5,367 bases of DNA from Actinomycetes bacterium (GCA_021844725.1 JAKBSX010000263.1:1-5367), one strand, 5' to 3'; positions 1 through 5,367 are shown, counted from the first letter of the stretch. Numbers and translations: made by a program. The notes: generated from the sequence alone by a model not told the origin.

Positions 1-177
1 CCTGGTGTGGCAATCGGTCATTTGGGTATGAAAAACTAACCGATTGATCAAAGTTGTCGCCGGAGCTGCTCCAACCAATCGGGCGTTGCCGTTGATGACA
101 TAGCTTGTACCATCCGCTGACGAAAACGCCTCTAGATCTTCCAACAGACTCGAACGTATCAGCGGCGAAGCCCGAAA
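1..177 (-). other. Open minus-strand frame running off the window edge, no clear start; possible gene remnant
   Basis: After an in-frame TGA at 178-180 this frame stays open for 59 codons to the edge. Its composition is protein-like (Leu, Ala, Val, Gly; the stretch YVINGNARLVGAAPATTLI), while the overlapping frame open at 2-202 is rich in Ser, Arg, Trp and His and looks like a shadow. There is no ATG at the front; the nearest candidates are CTG at 160-162 and TTG at 142-144, neither with a ribosome binding site. The last residues (ATTLINRLVFHTQ) vaguely recall the C-terminal part of IstB-type transposon ATPases (..AxxIDRLxHH..), but this is a weak resemblance. It may be a broken gene, a transposon fragment or chance. 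I do not recognise it. Confidence 0.2.
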
Positions 178-261
178 TCAATTCGAAACTATCTATAAGC
201 ATCACAGGTTTTTATATCATGAGCAATATCTGCAACTTTTTTGCCCATTTCAACCCACCTG

Positions 262-277
262 TCGCCCTAGGAGGCGA
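262..277 (-). terminator. Small GC-rich stem across the stop codon of the binding-protein gene
   Basis: TCGCC (262-266) and GGCGA (273-277) can pair around a 6-base loop that contains the TAG stop. No T-run follows on the minus strand, so it is not a typical intrinsic terminator. It may only mark the 3' end of the message. Confidence 0.2.
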
Positions 278-1355
278 ATTGGTTGGTCCATACCCCACCT
301 TCAGTGACACTTATATTTGAACCAGGCTTTACCAATCCAGTCTTTTTGGCAAATGTTAATGCGTCGTTCCAACCAATCTGACTTTGCTGCATCGTTGGAG
401 TTAGTGCAATGCTCTTTAACGAATCTTCGATCACCTTCTGTGAAAGCGTTGGGTAGACAGTATTTACTGCTTTTACAGCTGCGGGCGTAAGTTGAGTCAT
501 CTGTGACAAAGCCTTCTGCATGGCACCAACCATCGCTTTTACCACCTGCGGATGGGACTTGGCATATGCAGGCGTAGTGATCAATATGTCATAAGCTTCG
601 TCAGAAAGATAGGGAAGCTCCTTGGCATTTGCAAGCACCGTTCCGTAGTTACCGGCCACAGCTATCGAACTATTCGGAGGGCTGGCAATGAATTCCTGGG
701 CTAAATTGTGTTGAACCGCTGCCAGCTGTGCTGTCGCGCTACTAACCGAAACTGCATCAACTGAGCTGACCGGCAGTCCCGCGTAGGCAAGAAAATCGTC
801 CATAACTGACTTGTCAGAGGTACTCAGGGTAGCGTCTTTAGTGCCTACAAGACCCTTTATCCTGGTAGCCAGCGGCTCGGTAGGAGACAGGTTATGAGCT
901 TTCATCCAACTGTTGGAAACGATCAGCTGCACTCCATCGCCTTTATCAATACCTCCTACTGAGAGCAGTGGTATCCCTCTGCCAGTGGCCAGCAGAAGTG
1001 CGGCAGAACTTGCAAGTACAAACTGAACGCTCCCACTCTGAAGCGCCGCATTTGCCACGCTGCTTCCAGCAACGGTTTCCATCTTGACTTTCAGCCCGGC
1101 GGCCTTAAAATAACCCAAATCCTGTGCAACATTGGCAGTAGCGAACGGTTCAGTGTTGATCGCCTTGGCCAGTGTAATTGAGACCGGCGCAGAAGACGCT
1201 GGGGTGGATGAGGACGAAGTTGCTTTGGCCGGGGCATTGGCTGTTGTTGCAGATCCACACGCTGCCAGCACCGTTGCTGCAATCACTCCAACTGCCAGAG
1301 TCCGTTTCCTGCCCCGAAACCGGCCCGAAAATAGTGCGACATTACCAATTCTCAT
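267..1355 (-). CDS. ABC transporter substrate-binding lipoprotein, NitT/TauT (NMT1/SsuA-like) family
   Basis: This 362-aa protein should be a membrane-anchored extracytoplasmic binding protein that delivers a small substrate to an ABC importer. Residues 1-33 form a lipoprotein signal: a basic start (RFRGRKR), a hydrophobic stretch and the lipobox L-A-A-C with Cys33 as the lipidation site. A Ser/Thr/Ala/Pro-rich linker (about 36-57) follows. The mature part shows the family pattern: an early strand with NTEPF, then QDLGYFKAAGLKV (79-91), a serine-rich ligand-loop region and a final W-containing tail. Length is normal for the family. The ATG is fixed by an in-frame TAA directly before it and by AAGGGG five bases upstream. 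Family members bind sulfonates, nitrate, thiamine precursors or aromatic acids; the substrate cannot be told here. No permease or ATPase gene is adjacent upstream, and downstream only 266 bases are visible. Confidence 0.88.
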   Translation of the reverse strand: MRIGNVALFSGRFRGRKRTLAVGVIAATVLAACGSATTANAPAKATSSSSTPASSAPVSITLAKAINTEPFATANVAQDLGYFKAAGLKVKMETVAGSSVANAALQSGSVQFVLASSAALLLATGRGIPLLSVGGIDKGDGVQLIVSNSWMKAHNLSPTEPLATRIKGLVGTKDATLSTSDKSVMDDFLAYAGLPVSSVDAVSVSSATAQLAAVQHNLAQEFIASPPNSSIAVAGNYGTVLANAKELPYLSDEAYDILITTPAYAKSHPQVVKAMVGAMQKALSQMTQLTPAAVKAVNTVYPTLSQKVIEDSLKSIALTPTMQQSQIGWNDALTFAKKTGLVKPGSNISVTEGGVWTNQFAS

Positions 1356-1360
1356 TTATT

Positions 1361-1366
1361 CCCCTT
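1361..1366 (-). promoter_or_regulatory. Ribosome binding site of the binding-protein gene
   Basis: The minus strand reads AAGGGG, five bases before the ATG at 1355-1353. It supports this start, which also has an in-frame stop directly in front of it. Confidence 0.65.
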
Positions 1367-1370
1367 GAGA

Positions 1371-1396
1371 ACCGACACTCCCACCGAAGCGTCGGT
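1371..1396 (-). promoter_or_regulatory. Two mutually exclusive hairpins just upstream of the ribosome binding site
   Basis: The segment at 1391-1396 (ACCGAC in the transcript) can pair with either of two later segments. A tight hairpin forms with 1383-1387 (5 bp, 4-base loop). A larger one forms with 1371-1376 (6 bp, 14-base loop) and ends four bases before the AAGGGG site. Both cannot form at once. This arrangement could tune translation of the binding protein, but the stems are short and no known riboswitch class is recognised. Confidence 0.35.
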
Positions 1397-1477
1397 AGTG
1401 CTATTTGCCAGAACCTGCAGATACTACCTTGTTCCACCTGAATAAAACTAACACAGTCCAAGTAGCAACATTGGTTT

Positions 1478-1509
1478 AGACCGAAAGTTGACCCGACTGC
1501 TTTCGATCT
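1478..1509 (-). promoter_or_regulatory. Inverted repeat in the leader region of the binding-protein gene
   Basis: AGA-c-CGAAAG (1478-1487) pairs with CTTTCG-a-TCT (1500-1509): nine of ten positions match, with a 12-base centre. It lies about 120 bases before the start codon. It could be an operator dyad or a stem in a structured leader RNA. No clear -35/-10 pair was found around it, so its position relative to the transcription start is unknown. Confidence 0.35.
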
Positions 1510-1577
1510 GAACACAACTGCACACGCACCAAGGTCAAGAGAAAGGAGCAACTTTTGAAATCACAATTCCAACCATG

Positions 1578-1598
1578 CCTGATCCGGGATAGGATCGG
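1578..1598 (-). terminator. Stem-loop downstream of the MFS exporter gene, terminator-like without a T-run
   Basis: The minus strand gives CC-GATCC, a 6-base loop (TATCCC), then GGATC-A-GG: seven base pairs with one bulged A, beginning 12 bases after the exporter stop. The bases that follow are not T-rich, so it is either a weak or factor-aided terminator or an mRNA 3' stabilising stem. Confidence 0.35.
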
Positions 1599-1609
1599 TG
1601 AGCCAAGCC

Positions 1610-3073
1610 CTAACCGTTGGATCCGGAATCAACATTCAGCTTTTTAGGCGACCTTTTAAGCACCCTGGTTGCCGACAGCAATGCAGCAACAGCCATGAAC
1701 ACGGTTGACGCGTAAAAGGCTGCGTGAAGTCCAGAAGTGAACACAGCAGATACCTGAGTTGAGAGTTTCGTGGTTCCGACAAAGATTGCAAACGCAAGTT
1801 GGCGGGGTATTGAACGGGCTGCGACCAGAATTGCGACTGCAAATGAAAATATCATGCCCACGTTGGAAAACGTCCGAAGCATTCCAGAAGCAATTCCAAA
1901 CATAGCATCAGGAGTGACCTTCATTATAGAGGAGTTGTTGGCAGGGAAGAAGGCGCTTGCACCAATCCCGTTTACAGCTGAAGCCAGAACCACCACCAGA
2001 ACGGGAGTCGAAACCCCAAATTGGGCATAAATGATAAGGGCCACAACCTGAATCCCAAGTCCAACTGATGCCGGCAACACTGGTCCCAGACGATCGGATA
2101 GTCGTCCGGCCATTGGGCTTATAAAGCTGCCGAGCAAATAGCCAGGAACTAACAACAGCGAGGCATGCAGAGGTGTGAACTGCCTAACCCCCTGCAGGTA
2201 CATGATCACCAGAAATAATACTGCAAAATTTGCAAGGCCCTGAAAGAACGAGGCCAACAGAGTCGGGGTCATGGTAGGTATCTTGAAGATAGAGAGATTG
2301 ACCATTGGCTCTTCTCTCATTCGCTCGATAATTCCAAAGATAATCAGAAACACCACACCAAATGCAAAGAAGAGAAAAATTTCGACCGAAAATGGATCGG
2401 TGGCGAGCTTAGTCATACCCCACAGAATTCCAAATAAGCCAGCCCCAAGGGTCACCATTCCAGGAATGTCGAGACGCTGACGATTGCGCTTGCCCGAATC
2501 TTTCAAAACTTTCAGAGCAAGTACAAAGGCAATAATCCCAATCGGAACGTTGATCCAAAATATCCAGCGCCAGGAGATATAGGTGATGACTATTCCACCA
2601 AGCAGTATCCCCAAAATTGCACCGATATTGTAACCGACCGAACTGAAGCCATACGCCCTCCCCAGTCTTTCCGGCGGAAAAGTATCAGCCAGCACAGCCC
2701 CCGAGTTCGCCATAATCAGCGAGCCGCCAATGCCCTGGACTATCCGAAATCCTATGATGGTGGCCTCATTGGTGGCAAGCGCACAAAGTGCTGAACCAAC
2801 TATGAAAATCAAAAATCCAAATTCATACATTCGGACCCTGCCGAACATGTCGCCCAGCTTCCCCACCTGGGTCGAAAGCAGAGTTATTGTCAAAAGGTAT
2901 CCGATAATAACCCAAATCACAGCCGAGAGAGCCACGTGAAGAGACGTTTCAATCTCTGGAAGTGCCAGCACCACAATAGTGGTGTCAATAGCAACCATGA
3001 GGATTCCAACCATGATCACAAATAGCGCCAATCCAGTCCTTGTAGTGGCCCTGGGTACAGAGGTCGCTTCCAC
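1610..3073 (-). CDS. MFS exporter, DHA2 (EmrB/QacA-type, 14-TM) family
   Basis: This 487-aa inner-membrane protein should be a proton-driven drug or metabolite exporter. Its length and about 14 hydrophobic segments fit the DHA2 family. Visible motifs are the first-helix signature ending in DTTIVVLALPEI (Asp30), motif A GKLGDMFGRVR (71-81) in the loop after helix 2, GFRIVQGIGGS (108-118) in helix 4, and the motif C region GYNIGAILGILLGG (147-160) in helix 5. Motif C lacks the usual proline of GxxxGPxxGG. SWRWIFWINVPIG (167-179) is the classic DHA2 stretch after it. The C-terminus is short and basic. Translation starts at GTG (3073-3071): AAGGAG lies five bases before it and an in-frame TGA lies six codons before it. 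It probably has its own promoter. The substrate is unknown; no regulator gene is adjacent. Confidence 0.92.
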   Translation of the reverse strand: MEATSVPRATTRTGLALFVIMVGILMVAIDTTIVVLALPEIETSLHVALSAVIWVIIGYLLTITLLSTQVGKLGDMFGRVRMYEFGFLIFIVGSALCALATNEATIIGFRIVQGIGGSLIMANSGAVLADTFPPERLGRAYGFSSVGYNIGAILGILLGGIVITYISWRWIFWINVPIGIIAFVLALKVLKDSGKRNRQRLDIPGMVTLGAGLFGILWGMTKLATDPFSVEIFLFFAFGVVFLIIFGIIERMREEPMVNLSIFKIPTMTPTLLASFFQGLANFAVLFLVIMYLQGVRQFTPLHASLLLVPGYLLGSFISPMAGRLSDRLGPVLPASVGLGIQVVALIIYAQFGVSTPVLVVVLASAVNGIGASAFFPANNSSIMKVTPDAMFGIASGMLRTFSNVGMIFSFAVAILVAARSIPRQLAFAIFVGTTKLSTQVSAVFTSGLHAAFYASTVFMAVAALLSATRVLKRSPKKLNVDSGSNG

Positions 3074-3078
3074 ACTAT

Positions 3079-3084
3079 CTCCTT
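3079..3084 (-). promoter_or_regulatory. Strong ribosome binding site that decides a GTG start
   Basis: The minus strand reads AAGGAG with a 5-base spacer to the GTG at 3073-3071. There is no upstream ATG before the in-frame TGA, so this site sets the exporter start. Confidence 0.75.
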
Positions 3085-3093
3085 GCTCTCATC

Positions 3094-3121
3094 AAGCATC
3101 GCTAATAAACCCGAAATGCTT
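3094..3121. promoter_or_regulatory. Inverted repeat around the exporter -10 box, candidate operator
   Basis: AAGCAT (3094-3099) and ATGCTT (3116-3121) are perfect inverted copies 16 bases apart. They bracket the proposed -10 box and the expected transcription start. This placement is typical of a repressor site in front of a drug exporter gene, but the arms are only 6 bp and no regulator is encoded in the window. Confidence 0.35.
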
Positions 3122-3130
3122 CAGACTCAA
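3102..3130 (-). promoter_or_regulatory. Candidate sigma70-type promoter of the MFS exporter
   Basis: The minus strand has TTGAGT (3130-3125), a 17-base spacer and TATTAG (3107-3102). Each hexamer matches four of six consensus bases. Transcription would start near 3095, leaving a leader of about 22 bases that just holds the AAGGAG site and the GTG start. Confidence 0.45.
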
Positions 3131-3372
3131 TACCTTTTGACAAACCTTCCCAAATGAACCACGAGTCAAAAAAAGCAGCGGCAGAATCTGGAATCCGCAG
3201 CTCATTGGGGTTGGAATTCACAGATCAATTCCTCTGAGCCATTCTGCTTAGACCCAAAAGTTCTGTTAGCCAGATTCAATAAAATACACTAACTCAGAAG
3301 CTTGCTCCAAAACAAAAAATAGTTGTATCTACCATTAATTATTGGAGCTGAATCGCAAAATTCATGCATAGC

Positions 3373-3392
3373 TTTCCGAAATATTTCTGAAA
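3373..3392. promoter_or_regulatory. 20-bp near-perfect palindrome, possible protein-binding site
   Basis: The sequence TTTCCGAAATATTTCTGAAA is symmetric at nine of ten pairs around a perfect 10-bp core (GAAATATTTC, 3378-3387). It lies 50 bases past the thioesterase stop and about 300 bases before the exporter start, far from the proposed promoter. It is AT-rich, so chance is possible. Confidence 0.3.
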
Positions 3393-3419
3393 ATGCAAGA
3401 TACCTCTCTGAATCCTTAC

Positions 3420-3441
3420 TTCTGACATCCCAGCTTCAGAA
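3420..3441 (-). repeat. Inverted repeat directly after the thioesterase stop codon
   Basis: TTCTGA (3420-3425) and TCAGAA (3436-3441) are perfect inverted copies with a 10-base centre, beginning at the base after the TAG stop. No T-run follows on the minus strand, so it is a weak terminator candidate at best. Further copies of the same hexamer lie at 3385-3390 and 3294-3299. Confidence 0.3.
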
Positions 3442-3873
3442 CTAGATCCCCATCCCATCAAACAATTCTTCCATGTCTATAGCAGAATTGGAATCTCCCC
3501 AAATCGAAACGTGTACGGTAAATCCTTCAGCTAACAAAGCGCCATCACCATCGGTGATGGTGTGGCCAAGTTTCATGCTCTTAGTCCCAATCTCTGCAAT
3601 TGAGGTTGTAACCGTTATCTGATCATCAAGGCCAATCGGTCTTCGATACTCACATCCAGTCGAAACCACCGGCAAGGCATATCCGTTTTCTAACATTGAA
3701 CTTATTGCCAATCCCACTCTGTAAAGTAGCTGACACTCATTTCGGTCAAAATAACTGAATACAGTCGAAAAATGGATTCGGGAACTGTCCACATCCTGCA
3801 TGGAAACGTGAATCTGCGACTCCAGCTTTTCCTTTAGGAGCCGCTCCCTACGAGCACTATCCTTCTCTTTCAT
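3442..3873 (-). CDS. 4HBT-type hot-dog thioesterase-like protein
   Basis: This 143-aa cytoplasmic protein resembles the 4-hydroxybenzoyl-CoA thioesterase/YbgC group, which hydrolyses acyl-CoA or acyl-ACP thioesters. After a charged N-terminal helix (about 1-20) come the first strand and QDVDSSRIHFSTVFSYFDR (26-44). This aligns by eye with the family signature D.D..G.v....Y..yf.; Asp29 falls where the catalytic Asp of 4HBT (Asp17) sits. The usual Gly after it is replaced (SSR). The later pattern is typical: YRRPIGLDDQITVTTSI (77-93) for the second strand pair and LLAEGFTVHVSIW near the end. The ATG is the only start available, with GAGG five bases upstream and an in-frame TAA ten codons before it. 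It stands alone between two gaps, so neither neighbour identifies its substrate. Acyl-CoA thioesterase is the best guess; a non-catalytic hot-dog protein is possible. Confidence 0.75.
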   Translation of the reverse strand: MKEKDSARRERLLKEKLESQIHVSMQDVDSSRIHFSTVFSYFDRNECQLLYRVGLAISSMLENGYALPVVSTGCEYRRPIGLDDQITVTTSIAEIGTKSMKLGHTITDGDGALLAEGFTVHVSIWGDSNSAIDMEELFDGMGI

Positions 3874-3878
3874 CCCAA

Positions 3879-3882
3879 CCTC
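3879..3882 (-). promoter_or_regulatory. Ribosome binding site of the thioesterase-like gene
   Basis: The minus strand reads GAGG with a 5-base spacer to the ATG at 3873-3871. No convincing -35/-10 pair was found in the 135-base gap upstream. Confidence 0.5.
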
Positions 3883-3959
3883 AATCGATAGAACTATTTT
3901 TGCTTATCCTTGGATCAATCCATCTCCAGGTTAGCTCAAGATAGTTCAATCTCCTAGAT

Positions 3960-3999
3960 AAAACGACTTAAACGGCAGCTAAAACAGCCTAAAGGTCGT
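3960..3999 (-). terminator. Weak intrinsic terminator candidate after the chaperone gene
   Basis: In the transcript ACGAC (3999-3995) can pair with GTCGT (3967-3963), with an inner GGC/GCC pairing in the loop, and the stem runs into a short TTTT (3963-3960). The stem is interrupted and the T-run is short. Its location, 9 bases past the chaperone stop, is right for the end of the molybdoenzyme operon. Confidence 0.35.
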
Positions 4000-4008
4000 A
4001 CTGAGATT

Positions 4009-4872
4009 TCATTGGCAGTTGGAAAGAATCTTCAAGGCATTTTCCGCATTTACCACCCATGCATCAAGGTAAGAAAATTCAGCAGTAGCCGAGATATAGT
4101 CCGAGATCTGACGCCTGATAAGAGCCTCAACCTTTTCGCTAAACCCTTCTGGTTCAGTGAGAAAAACGTCTTTTAATACCATCCTTTTGGTGCCAGCCCT
4201 AACCGCCAAGCCAATTTCGGTAGAAATCGTCTCGATGTCGGAAAGAGTAAGAATGATGCCAGATTTAGATGGTGTAGTCAGAAAATCAATCAGTTTGGCC
4301 AGGTTATCAACCTGATCAAGACAGACCTCGCGGTCTTTGGGACCGGGAGCTTCGGCTGGAGGGGATAAAAGCCTCAAGGCATCCCAGCACAACGAAACCC
4401 AATTAGACAAAGGCTGCGGCGCCACCCGTATCGCACTTATTAAGTAGGCTGGCAACCAGGTAAGCAAGTGATCATTAACCAACACCTGCCGCGTTCGAAC
4501 CACTGATGACAGTTCAGGCTCTGACCCATTTTCAATACTTTTTGCCTCAGCAACAAGTATCTGCGACAGAAGTGCAAACAATGACGAAAGATGGTCCGGA
4601 TCATTCGGTACCGGAACCCCGAGGGCTCGATAAATTCCACTTATTACCGCCTGAGAATCTCCACCGATATTGCCATCGGCAGAAAGATATATAGACGCGA
4701 ATGGTGGAAGATCCTTAATAAATAGCCGGTATAAATCGCTCCGAGCAACTCCCGGCAATCCTAAAGCATCAGCTATCTCCGCTCTCAGTTCAGTTGCTGA
4801 GGCAACCTCAGAAAGGGCAGATGTGACTTCACCCAGTTGTCGACAGAGCACTGGATCAAAGCTTTCAGTCAT
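4009..4872 (-). CDS. TorD/NarJ-family molybdoenzyme maturation chaperone (long form)
   Basis: This 287-aa all-helical cytoplasmic protein should bind the apo-form of a molybdopterin oxidoreductase, assist cofactor insertion and hold it back from export until ready. Family features are LPPFASIYLSADG (55-67), YRALGV (81-86), PDHL (92-95), where TorD-like proteins carry a conserved P-D-H-L, and NDHLLTWLPAYL (133-144). The C-terminal third (about 171-287) goes beyond the compact TorD core of roughly 200 residues; TPSKSGIILTLSD (200-212) recalls the long TorD-like proteins of actinobacteria, from memory. The start is certain: an in-frame TAA directly precedes the ATG. A weak GGGG lies nine bases upstream. 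The gene follows the molybdoenzyme stop by 14 bases, so it is very probably translated from the same message and serves that enzyme. Confidence 0.82.
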   Translation of the reverse strand: MTESFDPVLCRQLGEVTSALSEVASATELRAEIADALGLPGVARSDLYRLFIKDLPPFASIYLSADGNIGGDSQAVISGIYRALGVPVPNDPDHLSSLFALLSQILVAEAKSIENGSEPELSSVVRTRQVLVNDHLLTWLPAYLISAIRVAPQPLSNWVSLCWDALRLLSPPAEAPGPKDREVCLDQVDNLAKLIDFLTTPSKSGIILTLSDIETISTEIGLAVRAGTKRMVLKDVFLTEPEGFSEKVEALIRRQISDYISATAEFSYLDAWVVNAENALKILSNCQ

Positions 4873-4886
4873 TTAAATCAGCCCCA

Positions 4887-5367
4887 TCATCGAGGCGGAA
4901 GTAGTGAAGCCTGCTTGGATGGTTTCAATGGCCGCATCAACCACCTTGGGCGACGGGTTCCGTCAGGGGAAGTGCTAAAGGCATCCCTTGTCATTTCCAA
5001 CCATCGCTCAAACACCTCCCTGGAAGCTCTGCGGTCAACGTAAACTTCACCATAGACATCCGTCGGTTGAGCCTTTTCAACAGATACAGCTTGGTGCCAG
5101 CAGTGCATCCCCGATACTGGATCAGGGTGCACGGGAAATATCAGATTCTGGTGAACTCCAACGTCTTTCCACCAAAACCGTCCTGTATCGGGATCGGAGG
5201 ATTTGTAAGGTTGAGGTGGCGATTTGGGTACAAGTTTGCGGTCATCTCCACTGTTTTGTAATGTTACCGTCCTCATTGTCAGTGCATTTTGCTCAGGATC
5301 CAGCTTCCATCTCCCCATATGATGAGAACAAGCTACCACCCCTGGACGTATTCCCTCAGTTATCCAC
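4887..5367 (-). CDS. Molybdopterin oxidoreductase (DMSO-reductase/CISM superfamily), C-terminal part only
   Basis: About 160 C-terminal residues are present; the frame is open to the window edge, so the GTG at 5339-5337 is an internal valine codon and not the start. The visible part is the molybdopterin-dinucleotide-binding C-terminal domain. TEGIRPGVVACSHHMGRW (down to 5307) is the conserved turn before the cofactor-contacting strand. GVHQNLIFPVHPDP followed by SGMHCWHQ (5159-5091) matches the place where family members contact the second pterin nucleotide. A YGEVYVDR segment and a WLE.TR helix close the domain, followed by a Pro/Arg-rich tail. The catalytic residue, iron-sulfur site and any Tat signal lie outside the window, so the substrate (sulfur compound, arsenic oxyanion, formate or other) cannot be decided. 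The TorD-like chaperone 14 bases downstream supports a true molybdoenzyme. Confidence 0.85.
   Translation of the reverse strand, partial: WITEGIRPGVVACSHHMGRWKLDPEQNALTMRTVTLQNSGDDRKLVPKSPPQPYKSSDPDTGRFWWKDVGVHQNLIFPVHPDPVSGMHCWHQAVSVEKAQPTDVYGEVYVDRRASREVFERWLEMTRDAFSTSPDGTRRPRWLMRPLKPSKQASLLPPR

Larger units (their letters stand above)
3074..3441. other. AT-rich intergenic region between the thioesterase and exporter genes
   Basis: This 368-base gap contains no gene I can support. It holds the exporter promoter and dyad at its low-coordinate end. It also has a 7-bp inverted repeat GCTCCAA/TTGGAGC (3304-3310 and 3342-3348), GGAATT/AATTCC (3213-3218 and 3227-3232), a 20-bp near-palindrome at 3373-3392 and an inverted repeat at 3420-3441. 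A 26-codon frame at 3369-3289 has no good ribosome binding site. Confidence 0.6.

Noticed and set aside
11..46. Inverted repeat CAATCGGT/ACCGATTG (11-18 and 39-46)
   Set aside because: The arms are 8 bp but 20 bases apart, with no gene end or promoter to give them meaning; could be chance or internal to a remnant.
2..202. 67-codon minus-strand frame starting at ATG 202-200 and open to the edge
   Set aside because: No ribosome binding site and a Ser/Arg/Trp/His-rich composition typical of a shadow; the frame open at 1-177 looks more protein-like.
105..320. 71-codon plus-strand frame overlapping the end of the binding-protein gene
   Set aside because: No ribosome binding site, composition unlike a folded protein, and it runs antisense into a well-supported gene.
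1294..1325. Tat (twin-arginine) signal in the binding protein
   Set aside because: The n-region is basic (RFRGRKR) but has no adjacent Arg pair; the lipobox indicates a normal Sec lipoprotein.
1132..1441. Plus-strand frames of 78 and 87 codons opposite the start of the binding-protein gene
   Set aside because: They are antisense shadows of the low-complexity Ala/Ser/Thr signal and linker region.
1356..1609. TPP (THI-box) riboswitch before the NMT1/THI5-like binding protein
   Set aside because: The conserved CTGAGA and the second conserved thi-box block were looked for on the minus strand and not found.
1770..2939. Several plus-strand frames of 69-86 codons inside the exporter gene
   Set aside because: Antisense shadows of a gene with clear family motifs along its whole length.
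3289..3369. 26-codon minus-strand frame in the AT-rich gap
   Set aside because: Poor ribosome binding site and no recognisable peptide features; expected by chance.
3891..3918. TTGATC-16-TAGTTC as a promoter for the thioesterase-like gene
   Set aside because: The -10 hexamer matches only two consensus bases and the spacing is short.
1..5367. CRISPR array, tRNA or rRNA genes
   Set aside because: No regularly spaced direct repeats and no tRNA- or rRNA-like segments were seen on either strand.

Overview
All genes that can be supported in this window lie on the minus strand, so they read from high to low coordinates. Base composition is intermediate, with AT-rich gaps between genes. The lipoprotein signal with a Ser/Thr/Ala-rich linker and the long TorD-type chaperone with an SGI.LT..D segment suggest an actinobacterium. 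An Acidimicrobiia-like bacterium of moderate GC is a guess from style only, because no rRNA or marker gene is present.

Layout in reading order. At 5367-4887 is the C-terminal end of a large molybdopterin oxidoreductase of the DMSO-reductase (CISM) superfamily, cut by the window edge. Fourteen bases later comes a 287-aa TorD/NarJ-like chaperone (4872-4009). The two look like one operon making and maturing a molybdoenzyme. A weak terminator-like inverted repeat (3999-3960) follows. Next is a lone 4HBT-fold (hot-dog) thioesterase-like protein (3873-3442). A 368-bp AT-rich gap (3441-3074) holds several inverted repeats and a plausible promoter with an overlapping dyad, in front of a 14-TM DHA2-family MFS exporter (3073-1610). 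A 254-bp gap follows; it has a stem just after the exporter gene and two further potential hairpins that would lie in the leader of the next gene. That gene encodes an NMT1/SsuA-like ABC substrate-binding lipoprotein (1355-267). The last 266 bases contain no intact gene; one minus-strand frame is open from 177 to the edge but has no convincing start.

The molybdoenzyme and chaperone clearly work together. The thioesterase, the exporter and the binding protein each have their own gap and probably their own transcription. No permease or ATPase accompanies the binding protein here. Nothing in the window amounts to a clearly new system. The best leads are the exporter promoter/dyad, the structured leader of the binding-protein gene and the cut-off molybdoenzyme operon.
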